Part shown: piece by piece, positions 53,268-62,090 of the stretch
Position numbering within the stretch: position 1 is the first letter of the stretch
How the letters are laid out: every line of letters starts with the position of its first letter
Source of the DNA: Sedimentibacter saalensis
GTDB taxonomy: Bacteria > Bacillota > Clostridia > Tissierellales > Sedimentibacteraceae
Assembly (NCBI RefSeq): GCF_007830175.1
Contig: NZ_VLKH01000006.1
Coordinates: 91,253-155,252 of the forward strand
Length of the DNA: 64,000 bases
Direction: 5' to 3'
Translations under genes and position numbers: made by a program
Notes under the pieces: generated by a model
Databases searched by the model: none
Told to the model about the DNA's origin: nothing
The model's input: the letters and a program-made list of their open reading frames with translations, nothing else

Positions 53268-53675
53268 ATGAAAAAAATAATGATTGCAGCTGCAGTCTTA
53301 GCGATTTTAGCATTAGCATTGACAGGCTGCTCCAAGTCAACAGAGGAAGAAAGCGTGAATGAAAAAATACAATATGTAAAAATCAGTCCAAAAGATGCAA
53401 AAGAAATTATGGACAATGAAGAATCAATTGTTTTGGATGTAAGGACAAAAGATGAATATGACCAAGGGCACATAGAGGGTGCAGTTTTATTGCCAGTAGA
53501 TGAAATATCATCAAAGGCTGAAGAAGTTTTAAAGGATAAAAAGGCAAAAATACTTGTGTACTGCAGAAGCGGAAACAGAAGTGCCACGGCGGCAAAGACT
53601 CTGATAAAAATGGGCTATGAAAATGTGCTTGATTTTGGAGGAATCATTGACTGGCCTTATGAAATTGTAAAATGA
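53268..53675 (+). CDS. Rhodanese-domain lipoprotein
   Basis: 135 residues. Lipobox LALTGC (Cys21) and a rhodanese domain (about 38-132) with active-site loop CRSGNRS (Cys at about 104) and VLDVRTKDEYDQGHI. Sulfur-transfer or redox protein held on the outside of the membrane. SD GAGGCGGA precedes ATG. The SDR gene follows 64 bp downstream with its own SD. Confidence 0.88.
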   Translation: MKKIMIAAAVLAILALALTGCSKSTEEESVNEKIQYVKISPKDAKEIMDNEESIVLDVRTKDEYDQGHIEGAVLLPVDEISSKAEEVLKDKKAKILVYCRSGNRSATAAKTLIKMGYENVLDFGGIIDWPYEIVK

Positions 53676-53739
53676 TGTATTCAAAAAACGTTAAAACACG
53701 AAAAGATATTTAAAACAACTCAGATTAAATGGAGGTACT

Positions 53740-54507
53740 ATGAAACTTAAAGGAAAAACAGCAGTTGTAACAGGAGCTAGCTCAGGAATGGGAAGACAAA
53801 TTGCATATTATTTCGCACAGGAAGGTGCAAATGTGCTGGCAGTTGCAAGGAGAATAGAAAAACTCAACGATCTTGTGGAAGAAACAAAACAGTTTGAAGG
53901 CAAGGTAGTTGCTTTTTCAGCAGATCTTGCAAAGCTTGAAAATGTAGAAGGAATGGTTGATGAAGCAATAAAGGTATTCGGAAAACTAGATATTCTTGTA
54001 AACAATGCAGGCATCATGGATGACATGAGCGGTGTTGGAGATGCAAGTGAGGAAATGTTTGACAAGGTATATAATTTAAATGTAAAATCAATGTTTTTTG
54101 CAATGAGAAAAGCAGTTAAATATTTTGAGGAAGTTGGCGGCGGCGTTATAATAAACATTGCATCAATCGGAGGAATAAAAGGCGGTATTGCAGGAGCAAC
54201 ATACACTGCAAGCAAACATGCTGTTGTAGGACTTACAAAAAACACAGCATACATGTACGAGCTTAAAAACATCAGATGCAATGCAATTTGTCCGGGAGCA
54301 GTGAAGACAGAAATTGCTTCAAGTGAATTCATGCAGAAAATCAACATGGAGGGAGCAAAGCGTACAGGAATAGGCCTTGCTTTAAATCCGCGGGCAGGCG
54401 AACCTGAAGAAATTGCCAAGGTTGCAGTATTCCTGGCAAGCGATGATGCTTCGTTTGTAAATGGCCAGTGCATAGCAGTGGACGGCGGCTGGACATCATA
54501 TATGTAA
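53740..54507 (+). CDS. Short-chain dehydrogenase/reductase (SDR)
   Basis: 255 residues. TGASSGMG nucleotide loop (about 11-18), NNAG, catalytic Ser with YTASKHA (Tyr/Lys), and PGAVKTE. Resembles 3-oxoacyl-ACP reductase and related classical SDRs; ends VDGGWTSYM. Substrate unknown. SD GGAGGTACT precedes ATG. Confidence 0.88.
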   Translation: MKLKGKTAVVTGASSGMGRQIAYYFAQEGANVLAVARRIEKLNDLVEETKQFEGKVVAFSADLAKLENVEGMVDEAIKVFGKLDILVNNAGIMDDMSGVGDASEEMFDKVYNLNVKSMFFAMRKAVKYFEEVGGGVIINIASIGGIKGGIAGATYTASKHAVVGLTKNTAYMYELKNIRCNAICPGAVKTEIASSEFMQKINMEGAKRTGIGLALNPRAGEPEEIAKVAVFLASDDASFVNGQCIAVDGGWTSYM

Positions 54508-54537
54508 TATAAAAAGCGATAATATATTCCTCATAGT

Positions 54538-54758
54538 GTAGGGGAGGACCTTGTGTCCTCCCGAAGACAACAAAATTATTGATTTAACAAAACGGGCGGA
54601 TACAAGATCCGGCCACTGAAAAACTATACATTTATTCACTGTCATTCTGAGGCGTAGCCGAAGAATCTCATGTTTTCAACAAAGATGAGATCCTTCACTA
54701 TCGTTCAGGATGACAGGAAGGACTTTTTCAGTGACGTCTACAAGATCCGCCCCTACGA
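54538..54758 (+). repeat. Family B repeat interrupted by a family A element
   Basis: Family B runs 54538-54611 and resumes at 54739. The inserted piece 54612-54738 has inverted ends CACTGAAAAA / TTTTTCAGTG and a family A core (54640-54715). TACAAGATCCG is duplicated on both sides (54601-54611, 54739-54749). Confidence 0.8.
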
Positions 54759-54782
54759 TTTGAAAATTCAATATTATCAATA

Positions 54783-54811
54783 AAAATGGACAATTTTAAT
54801 TGTCCATTTTT
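54783..54811. terminator. Bidirectional terminator between SDR and SNF2 genes
   Basis: AAAATGGACAATT / AATTGTCCATTTT near-perfect stem with A- and T-runs on the two sides. Confidence 0.75.
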
Positions 54812-54831
54812 GTGTGATTTTATTCATATTG

Positions 54832-57800
54832 TTACACCTGGAACAAGCTGTCGATTTCTTCCTTTGAAAGTGAATTTATTAATATTTCACCTTTTTTAAT
54901 TACGGAATCAGCCAGGTCGTTTTTATTCTGCTGCAGTTTTTCTATTTTTTCTTCTATGGTGTCCTTTGCTATGAGCTTGAAAACCTGGACCTTGTTGTTC
55001 TGACCTATGCGGTGTGTTCTGTCAGTAGCTTGATTTTGAGCGCTGATGTTCCACCATGGGTCGAAGTGAATCACAACATCGGCTCCTGTGAGGTTCAGCC
55101 CTGTACCGCCTGCCTTTAAGCTTATGAGGAATACCGGAGTTTTATCGTGGTTGAACTTGTTTGCCATTTCAAGCCTATCCATGCTCTTTGTGGCTCCCGT
55201 TAGCATGTAGTAATCTATGAAATTTACCCTCAGGTGATTCTCTATAATTGACAGCATTGTTGTAAATTGTGAGAAAATTAAAATTTTGTGTCCGTTTTCC
55301 ATGCTGTTTTTTATAATTTCCATGCATAGGTCAAGCTTTGCGCTGCCGCCTCTATAATTTTCATAATAAAGAGATGGGTCGCAGCATAGCTGTCTCAGCC
55401 TTGTGAGCATTGAAAGAATTTTAATCTGGCTTCTTTCAAAACCATTTTCTTCAATTTCATTTTTAAACTGCAAGTTAAGCTTAATGAGTTCAGCTTCATA
55501 AAGCTTGCGCTGAGTTGATTCCATGTGGGTATAAACCAATGTTTCAATTTTGTCCGGAAGCTCTTTTAACACATCTTTTTTGAGCCTTCGAAGGATGAAG
55601 GGCTGAATTTGCCTGTGGAGCCTGTTCAGTACATCCTGATCCATGTCCTTTACAATGGAAACCTCATATTTATCTTTAAATTTCTTGTAGCTCAATAAGA
55701 ATCCGGGCATTATGAAATCAAATATTGACCATAAATCAGCCAGTGAATTTTCAATAGGCGTTCCAGTGAGAGCAAAACGAACGTCGCTTTTTAATAACTT
55801 CACTGCTTTGGCATTTTGAGTGGTGGAATTTTTAATGTACTGTGCTTCATCCAATATGCAGTAATTAAATTCAACATCTGCATATGATTCAATGTCTCTT
55901 TTTATTAAATCATAAGATGTAAATACTAAATCGTAATTGCTGATGTTCTTTATGAGTTCCAGTCTTTGCTCAGCATTTCCTGCAATTATAAGAGTGCTTA
56001 TTTCAGGAGAAAATTTTTCTGTCTCGCTTTTCCAGTTGTACACCAAAGATGTGGGGCATATAACAATGGAAGGTTTTTTTGCGTGTTCTTTTTCTGAAAG
56101 AAGAAGACTTATTACCTGCAGTGTTTTTCCCAGTCCCATATCATCAGCAAGAATTCCTCCAAGAGAATATCTGGACAATGATTTTAACCACTTGAAGCCT
56201 GTCAGCTGGTATTTTCTCATTATGGGCTTCAGATTATCAGGAAGTTCGAAGTCAGCATCATCAGATTCATTGATGCTGTGAATCATTTCCTTGAAGTTCT
56301 GTGTTTTTTCAGCTGTAACCCAGGAATTGTTTTTTAGGAGACTGTCCAGATACAGCGAACGATACTTTGGAATTTCAATGTGCCCTGTTTCAAGCTCATG
56401 GTTTGTGATATTCAAATCTTCAACGAGTTTTTCTACTGTGCTGAAATACTCATTTTCTAGGTTAAGGAATGATCCGTCCTTGAAACGAAAATATTTTTTC
56501 CTTTTCTTGTAAGAAGAAAGTATATCTTTTAGCTCTGAAGGATCAAATTCAAGCTTTTCTATGTCAAGCTCTATGAGATTGCTCACTAATTTTACACCCA
56601 TGGACATGCTTTTCGGATACCTGATGTTGATTTTTTTAAAGTCATCGCTTATATTAACTTCACATAGTGCAGTCAGGTTATTTACTCCTGAAGTTATGAA
56701 TTCATAAATTTTATCTTCATCTGTCATGGTGTATTTTGCTGTTGTTTTGTCAAATCCTGCATTTTCTATGGCTACAAGGATTTTTGTTTCTTCAAGCAAA
56801 TTTCTTACAATGGTGTTGTCCTTGGGAGATTTTCTGAATGGATTAACATCAACATCTCCGTAATTGAAGACAACGCCTGCGTATATGAATCCCTGACTGT
56901 TGCAGTCCAGATAAATGCTTGCGGTAAGGGGCATAATGTTCAGTTTTTCTGTTGATTCTATATCTGTTTTAACATTTGCATGTTTTGAAATCTGCGGCAG
57001 CACTGCCGAACAAAATTTTCCCATGTGGTCCTTGTCAAGAACTATTGTTTTTAAAGGCTGCATCATTATTTTGTTTACTGCCGGGAGAACTTCAGCTGCA
57101 AATTCTCTTGAGCACCTGTAAAGTTTGTCTTCAACTATTACATATGTGAAATCCTTGGAATTTGTTATAAAAGATATGTACAGGTTTGTTGTAAGATTGT
57201 ACTGACCGGTCAAGGGATCCTCGGATATGTAAAAAACAGCCTCAGGGTCTTTGTTTACAAATGTTATTTCCTTGAACTCATACTTGTAGCCGTGACATTC
57301 AACAGTGTTGTTTTCGAACAAATCAAAAAAACTGTCAAATGAATAAGGAAATATTTTAAAGGCACGGCCGCTTGTAGTATAGGCACTGTATGCACTTGCA
57401 GTCTTGGCTACAACCTGTGTGTATGTTTCTGCTTCATCCCGAAGGAACAGTGCCAGGGGAATAGACTCTTTTTCAAAGCCGCTGAGTTCATGATTGAACT
57501 CCAGCTTTTTCCCGTAAGAAATCAGTGTTGAATGTTTTATACAGCTTGCCAGTTCATAGGCATCTTTTACTACGTACTGTCTTTTATCTCCAATTGTGAA
57601 TTCTATTCCTATTTCATCTTTTCCTGTTATGTTGATTATCGGCGTAAGGCTTACAGTTCCTTCTTTTTGTTCAATTTTCACGCTTTCTTTTATTTTGTTC
57701 TCATAAACTTTTATCAAATCTTCAAGAGGGTAGTTTCGAACCGGTGACTGATTTTGATTTTCCTTGAATACAACATTTCTTGAAGGAACTGTCTTCAAGT

Positions 57801-58125
57801 CGTAGCTGTAGTAAATTTTCATCATGGCTGCTGCAATGTGTTTGCATGCTCCGCGGTTTTCCTTGAATGCAACACAATTACAGGCAAAATCAGCAATGTC
57901 TCCTTCGTTGTCAATTGAAACAGATGTTTCATATGAAGAAGTGCCGGTGCCTCTTACCCTTGTGGTATACTTCAGGTAAAATCCCACAGTTTCCTGGTTG
58001 TAAACTCTTTCAGAACTGAATTTTCCAACGTGATTTTCCCTGTAGTAGGCTGCTCCTTTTTTAAATGATGATTCATTTACAGAGCAGTTCTTTATATCAT
58101 CTAGGTTGAAATTGATTTTTTCCAT
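54832..58125 (-). CDS. SNF2-family DNA helicase with SWIM zinc finger
   Basis: 1097 residues. N-terminal SWIM finger (CNC at 82-84, CKH at 94-96), a long middle region, then the SNF2 ATPase: DDMGLGKTLQ (about 665), DEAQYIKNSTTQ, LTGTPIENSL, LRRLKKDVLKELPDK, and the C-terminal helicase block with SLKAGGTGLNLTGA and DRTHRIGQ. ATP-driven translocase that remodels DNA-protein complexes. Start ATG 58125 (minus) after GGAGAATAA. Single gene; no phage-defence partners adjacent. Confidence 0.93.
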   Translation of the reverse strand: MEKINFNLDDIKNCSVNESSFKKGAAYYRENHVGKFSSERVYNQETVGFYLKYTTRVRGTGTSSYETSVSIDNEGDIADFACNCVAFKENRGACKHIAAAMMKIYYSYDLKTVPSRNVVFKENQNQSPVRNYPLEDLIKVYENKIKESVKIEQKEGTVSLTPIINITGKDEIGIEFTIGDKRQYVVKDAYELASCIKHSTLISYGKKLEFNHELSGFEKESIPLALFLRDEAETYTQVVAKTASAYSAYTTSGRAFKIFPYSFDSFFDLFENNTVECHGYKYEFKEITFVNKDPEAVFYISEDPLTGQYNLTTNLYISFITNSKDFTYVIVEDKLYRCSREFAAEVLPAVNKIMMQPLKTIVLDKDHMGKFCSAVLPQISKHANVKTDIESTEKLNIMPLTASIYLDCNSQGFIYAGVVFNYGDVDVNPFRKSPKDNTIVRNLLEETKILVAIENAGFDKTTAKYTMTDEDKIYEFITSGVNNLTALCEVNISDDFKKINIRYPKSMSMGVKLVSNLIELDIEKLEFDPSELKDILSSYKKRKKYFRFKDGSFLNLENEYFSTVEKLVEDLNITNHELETGHIEIPKYRSLYLDSLLKNNSWVTAEKTQNFKEMIHSINESDDADFELPDNLKPIMRKYQLTGFKWLKSLSRYSLGGILADDMGLGKTLQVISLLLSEKEHAKKPSIVICPTSLVYNWKSETEKFSPEISTLIIAGNAEQRLELIKNISNYDLVFTSYDLIKRDIESYADVEFNYCILDEAQYIKNSTTQNAKAVKLLKSDVRFALTGTPIENSLADLWSIFDFIMPGFLLSYKKFKDKYEVSIVKDMDQDVLNRLHRQIQPFILRRLKKDVLKELPDKIETLVYTHMESTQRKLYEAELIKLNLQFKNEIEENGFERSQIKILSMLTRLRQLCCDPSLYYENYRGGSAKLDLCMEIIKNSMENGHKILIFSQFTTMLSIIENHLRVNFIDYYMLTGATKSMDRLEMANKFNHDKTPVFLISLKAGGTGLNLTGADVVIHFDPWWNISAQNQATDRTHRIGQNNKVQVFKLIAKDTIEEKIEKLQQNKNDLADSVIKKGEILINSLSKEEIDSLFQV

Positions 58126-58389
58126 TTATTCTCCGGTTTTTTATTATTGTTTGCATTTTGTCCGTTTACTTATTATATCACACAGATATAATAAGACAAC
58201 GTAGTAAAATATTATTTGTTCTTTCTTAACCATAAAAACATTTTTGCAGGTCATATTTTGGGGTATATATAAGTATATCTTAATTAAACCGGATGCCCGG
58301 AATTAAACTATGCATATCAGAATTTCTCTGCGCGGATTTTTGATGTATGACATAAGATGCATTTTAAATAAATAATTAGAGGAGGCAGT

Positions 58390-59496
58390 ATGGGTAACAT
58401 AACATATGTTTCATGGGAACTCATAGGAAACTTTATGGAAAGAGCTTTTGTAGCTGTAGGTGTGCCTGCAGATGAAGCAAAAATATGCGCCGATGTGCTG
58501 ATGGAAAGCGACAGGAGAGGAATTGAAAGCCATGGCTGCAACCGCTTCAAGACAATATATATAGACAGAATAAAAGAAGGAATTCAAAGCCCTGTAACAT
58601 TATTTGAAGTTATAAAGGAAACTGCAACTACAGCTGTTGTTGACGGTCATGATGGAATGGGAATGATAGTTGGATACAAATCAATGAACATGGCAATAGA
58701 AAAGGCTAAGAAGTACGGAATGGGAATGGTTGCTGCAAGAAATTCAACCCATTATGGCATAGCAGGGTATTATGCCATGATGGCAGCAAAACAAAACATG
58801 ATAGGAATAACCGGAACAAATGCGCGGCCATCTATTGCTCCCACATTCGGAGTTGAAAACATGCTTGGAACAAATCCCATAACATTTGCCATGCCCACAG
58901 ATGAGGATTTTCCTTTTGTACTTGACTGTGCCACAAGCATCACACAAAGAGGAAAAATAGAATATTATGCCAGAAACGGTATGGAAACGCCAAGAGGTGC
59001 CGTAATTGACCAGGACGGTTTTCCCATGACAAACAGCAAGCAGATTTTATCGGATCTCACAAGCGGAAAAGCAGCACTTGCTCCACTTGGCGGTATAGGA
59101 GAAGACACGGGAGGGCACAAGGGTTACGGATATGCCACTGTTGTAGAAATACTTTCAGCTGCCCTGCAGGCAGGTAGCTTTTTAAGGATGTTGAACGGCA
59201 CAAATGAAGACGGTGGGAAAATTCCATATCACCTTGGTCATTTTTTCATAGCCATAGACACGGAAGCATTCCTGGGAGCAGAGGAGTTTAAACATACGGC
59301 AGGTGAAATATTAAGAGAGCTTCGCAGTTCAAAAAAAGCCAAAAACCAAGACAGAATATACACTGCAGGTGAAAAGGAATATTTAAGCTGGCTGGAAAGA
59401 AAAGACAAGGGAGTACCACTGGGAATATCAGTGCAGAAAGACCTGGTTAATGTAAGAGATGAACTCAATATCAATATAACATTCCCATTTGAATGA
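58390..59496 (+). CDS. Ldh2-family malate/L-lactate-type dehydrogenase
   Basis: 368 residues. Family blocks: RGIESHGCNRF (about 38-48), ARNSTHYGIAGYYA with the catalytic His, TNARPSIAP, GTNPITFAMPT, GGHKGYGYA. NAD(P)-dependent oxidation of an L-2-hydroxy acid (malate, sulfolactate, ureidoglycolate and others exist in the family). SD GGAGGCAGT precedes ATG. No partner gene on either side, so substrate remains open. Confidence 0.88.
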   Translation: MGNITYVSWELIGNFMERAFVAVGVPADEAKICADVLMESDRRGIESHGCNRFKTIYIDRIKEGIQSPVTLFEVIKETATTAVVDGHDGMGMIVGYKSMNMAIEKAKKYGMGMVAARNSTHYGIAGYYAMMAAKQNMIGITGTNARPSIAPTFGVENMLGTNPITFAMPTDEDFPFVLDCATSITQRGKIEYYARNGMETPRGAVIDQDGFPMTNSKQILSDLTSGKAALAPLGGIGEDTGGHKGYGYATVVEILSAALQAGSFLRMLNGTNEDGGKIPYHLGHFFIAIDTEAFLGAEEFKHTAGEILRELRSSKKAKNQDRIYTAGEKEYLSWLERKDKGVPLGISVQKDLVNVRDELNINITFPFE

Positions 59497-59591
59497 CAAA
59501 GTGCATTAGTTATTATGAAGGATTTTGTTCATGCAAAGCATACAGCTATCTAAAAAAAATCAAAAATTTTCCAAAAATTAAATAATAATTG

Positions 59592-59620
59592 TTGCATTTT
59601 TGACAGCAATGAAGTATTAT
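59592..59620 (+). promoter_or_regulatory. Promoter of the GEMM-I leader
   Basis: TTGCAT, 17-bp spacer, TATTAT; the start site would fall at the 5' edge of the aptamer. Moderate match only. Confidence 0.5.
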
Positions 59621-59623
59621 ATT

Positions 59624-59719
59624 TCCATACGATAATAGCAAACTTGTCGAAAGGCAAGGACGCAAAGCCATGGGTCTAAAGTTATTACTATGATTGCCAG
59701 GTTGCCGAAGAGAGATGGA
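59624..59719 (+). ncRNA. GEMM-I cyclic-dinucleotide riboswitch (A20 variant)
   Basis: Matches the GEMM-I core: AUAGCAAAC, stem CUUGUC-GAAA-GGCAAG, GGACGCAAAGCC, GGGUCUAAAG and GGUUGCCGAAG, closed by UCCAU/AUGGA. By my hand alignment to Vc2, the base pairing with the ligand's alpha nucleobase (G20 in c-di-GMP sensors) is A here, as in GEMM-Ib sensors of 3',3'-cGAMP. A terminator and then a DivIVA-like gene follow. The class is certain; the ligand needs measurement. Confidence 0.92.
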
Positions 59720-59732
59720 TAGATATATTCAG

Positions 59733-59764
59733 CTGTATGCTTTGGCATACAGTTTTTGTTTTTC
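59733..59764 (+). terminator. Terminator downstream of the GEMM-I aptamer
   Basis: CTGTATGC-TTTG-GCATACAG stem-loop with TTTTTGTTTTT; it is the expression platform candidate, 36 nt before the start codon. Confidence 0.8.
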
Positions 59765-59800
59765 TTAAAGGAAATCGTTTTTGATAAGGAGGAATGATTT

Positions 59801-61123
59801 ATGTCAACAGTTGACACTTTAACCGGAAACGGTATGGATGACTTGAAGGAACTGCAGCAGAGATTGAACTATGAATCAATCAAACATCAATTCAGACCTA
59901 AACTGATCGGGGGCTTAAACGAAGATGATGTTTCTCAATATATTGAATACATTGAGGACAAGTTTCACAAGCTTGAGCAGGAAAACAAAAAATATATGGA
60001 TTTGAATTATAATCTGAAAAAACAACTTGAAGTTCAAATTGAAGAAAATATGAGCCTACAGGAAAACATGGATGATTCAAAGCAAAGGATTAATATTTTT
60101 ATAGCAGAAAATAAAAATAAAGATGCTTTGATTAAGACAATGAATGATAACTTCAGTTTGGAAAAAGAAGCATTGCAAAACGAAATTCTTAAAATAAAAG
60201 AAAAACGTAAAGAGCTGGAAAACATGCTTTCAGAAGCAAAATTCACAATTGCAGAATCAGAGGAATATAAATCTAGACTTGAAGAAAACAACAGTCAGTT
60301 GAAATCAAGAATAAACATTGTTGAAAAAGAAAACGAAAAAATTGAAATCCTTATGGAAGACATCAGTATTTTGACAGAAGAAAAAGCAAGTCTTGAAAAA
60401 ATGCTGTCGGAAATTAGCATTAAAACAAATCAAGTTAATGAATATGAAGTAAGGCAGAAAGAACTTGAAAGTAAGCTTAATGACTTAGAACCTGAACTGA
60501 AGAAGTCAAGAGAATATGCAGCAGAACTTGAAGAAAACAGCAATGTAATGGCTGCAAAGCTGACTGAACTGGAAAATAAAACAAAATCAATGGAAGATTC
60601 CAATGCACAAATAGATAAATTATGCCAGGAGCTTAAAAATCAGCTTGAAGCAGAAAAATCAAAAAATGATAAACAGATGATGTATCTTGAAATGTCCAAA
60701 CAGAAAATCACAAGTTTGGAAGCAACTGTAAAGGAAAGCATGACAGAGCTTGAAGAACAAAGAAAGATATCCGACAGGGCAGAACAGGAGCTGCAGCTTG
60801 AAAAGGCAAAGGCTTCAAGCAGTAAAATAAACGGATTCAAAGAAGAACTTGAAAGTATCTATAAAAAGATAGAAGTTCTTGAAAATGAAGCAGCACAGCA
60901 CGTGAAAAACATCAACGAACTGCAACAGCAGCTTTCTTTAGAGCAAATCCGTGCTAACAAGGCTGAAAACAATCTCACGGCCTATTCTAAATTGGTTTCT
61001 GATTTTAAGGACAAATTTGAAAAGGAACAAAACATGCTGGAAGCACAGTACAGGAACTTTCTGAACAACCGCAGTCAGCTACATTCGGAAATAAGCGACT
61101 TGGTTGAAATCAATATAATGTAA
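59801..61123 (+). CDS. DivIVA-like coiled-coil protein
   Basis: 440 residues. An N-terminal DivIVA-type segment (about 32-75: FRPKLIGGLNEDDVSQYIEY, then LEQENKKYMDLNYNLKKQLE) is followed by an almost unbroken coiled coil of about 340 residues rich in Glu, Lys and Leu. DivIVA proteins bind curved membrane at poles and septa and recruit other factors; this one is about twice the usual length. Start ATG 59801 after AAGGAGG. It lies behind a GEMM-I riboswitch and terminator, so a cyclic dinucleotide sets its level. Exact role is unknown. Confidence 0.72.
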   Translation: MSTVDTLTGNGMDDLKELQQRLNYESIKHQFRPKLIGGLNEDDVSQYIEYIEDKFHKLEQENKKYMDLNYNLKKQLEVQIEENMSLQENMDDSKQRINIFIAENKNKDALIKTMNDNFSLEKEALQNEILKIKEKRKELENMLSEAKFTIAESEEYKSRLEENNSQLKSRINIVEKENEKIEILMEDISILTEEKASLEKMLSEISIKTNQVNEYEVRQKELESKLNDLEPELKKSREYAAELEENSNVMAAKLTELENKTKSMEDSNAQIDKLCQELKNQLEAEKSKNDKQMMYLEMSKQKITSLEATVKESMTELEEQRKISDRAEQELQLEKAKASSSKINGFKEELESIYKKIEVLENEAAQHVKNINELQQQLSLEQIRANKAENNLTAYSKLVSDFKDKFEKEQNMLEAQYRNFLNNRSQLHSEISDLVEINIM

Positions 61124-61215
61124 TAGTAAGTCGGATTGAATACAAGGGGAATCCCATATAACTGAAGTTGCTTGACAATCGGGATAGAGTTAAATATCCG
61201 ATTACTGTTATGAAA

Positions 61216-61242
61216 TTGCCGCCAAATATGGCGGTTTTTTTA
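61216..61242 (+). terminator. Terminator of the DivIVA-like gene
   Basis: CCGCC-AAATAT-GGCGG with TTTTTTT tail. Confidence 0.85.
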
Positions 61243-61279
61243 TAATTAGGCATTTGGCGTTGAATCCGGATATCAATAC

Positions 61280-61361
61280 GTAGGGGAGAGTCTTGTGCTC
61301 TCCCGCAGATGCAAATATCATCGAAGAAACAACAACGGGCGGACACAAGATCCGCCCCTAC
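61280..61361 (+). repeat. Family B repeat
   Basis: GTAGGGGAGAGTC...CTCTCCCG hairpin, AT spacer with AACAACAACGGGCGG, then GGATCCGCCCC-type hairpin ending CCCCTAC. Confidence 0.8.
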
Positions 61362-61407
61362 GAACCGGCTAATCAGGCATTTTGCGGTAAATCATGGATA
61401 TCAAGAT

Positions 61408-61485
61408 GTAGGGGAGGACCTCGTGTCCTCCCGCAGAAAAATTATTGAAATAACAACAACGGGCGGATACAAGATCCGCCCCTAC
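61408..61485 (+). repeat. Family B repeat
   Basis: Second copy 128 bp after the previous one, GTAGGGGAGGACCTCGTGTC...GATCCGCCCCTAC. These two copies fill the gap 61243-61540. Confidence 0.8.
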
Positions 61486-61540
61486 AATGTGGTTTTTCAA
61501 TAGTCTGAGTATCAGCAATTATGCCGGAACTTTTTATGTA

Positions 61541-61864
61541 TCAATAATCCTTGCTTTCCCATTCTGCAACGTATTTAGAGAGTTCATCTTCCATAATTGG
61601 CACGCGGTTGCCTTGAGCTCCGCAGTTGAGGCATTTGTCATTTTTAAAACCCTGTTTTGTACATTTATCCACCACAGTCTGGTCGCATCCGTAGTTGCCG
61701 CATTCAGTGCATCTGAATACAGGATTTTTGCACGGGTGTCCTGATTTAATTCCGTCACAACTTGCCACATGAGCTTTTTCTTCTTCAGTCATTTCAATAT
61801 GACGTTTCTGGTTTAATTTGCCGCCTCTAAACCAAAACTTATTGTTAGGGGATACTTCTGGCAT
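61541..61864 (-). CDS. Small Cys-rich zinc-ribbon-like protein
   Basis: 107 residues with nine cysteines, among them CTECGNYGC (about 52-60) and KCLNCGAQ (about 77-84), plus earlier single cysteines, suggesting two metal-binding knuckles. Hydrophilic and without signal peptide. ATG at 61864 (minus) follows GAGGAGTG. I do not recognise the family. It stands alone, divergent from the flavoprotein gene. Confidence 0.65.
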   Translation of the reverse strand: MPEVSPNNKFWFRGGKLNQKRHIEMTEEEKAHVASCDGIKSGHPCKNPVFRCTECGNYGCDQTVVDKCTKQGFKNDKCLNCGAQGNRVPIMEDELSKYVAEWESKDY

Positions 61865-62026
61865 AAAAATCACTCCTCACGTATTTATTTAAATAAGATA
61901 TACCCATAGAACTTTTACATAATCAAAATGAGTCATATTTTGTCAATTAATTTTGATTTCGCAAAATTTGACAAACATGATTTAATTAATTTTATTATAT
62001 TTAAATTAACTAAAAAAAGTGTACCC

Positions 62027-62054
62027 TTGACAACAGTCGTCTGTATGTTATAAT
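62027..62054 (+). promoter_or_regulatory. Promoter of flavoprotein reductase 2
   Basis: TTGACA, 16-bp spacer, TATAAT. Confidence 0.75.
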
Positions 62055-62090
62055 CAGGACGTTAAAAAAATATCATATCAAGGAGTACAT

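Noticed and set aside
61309..61503. 64-residue open frame before the Cys-rich gene
   Set aside because: Composed almost wholly of two family B repeats.
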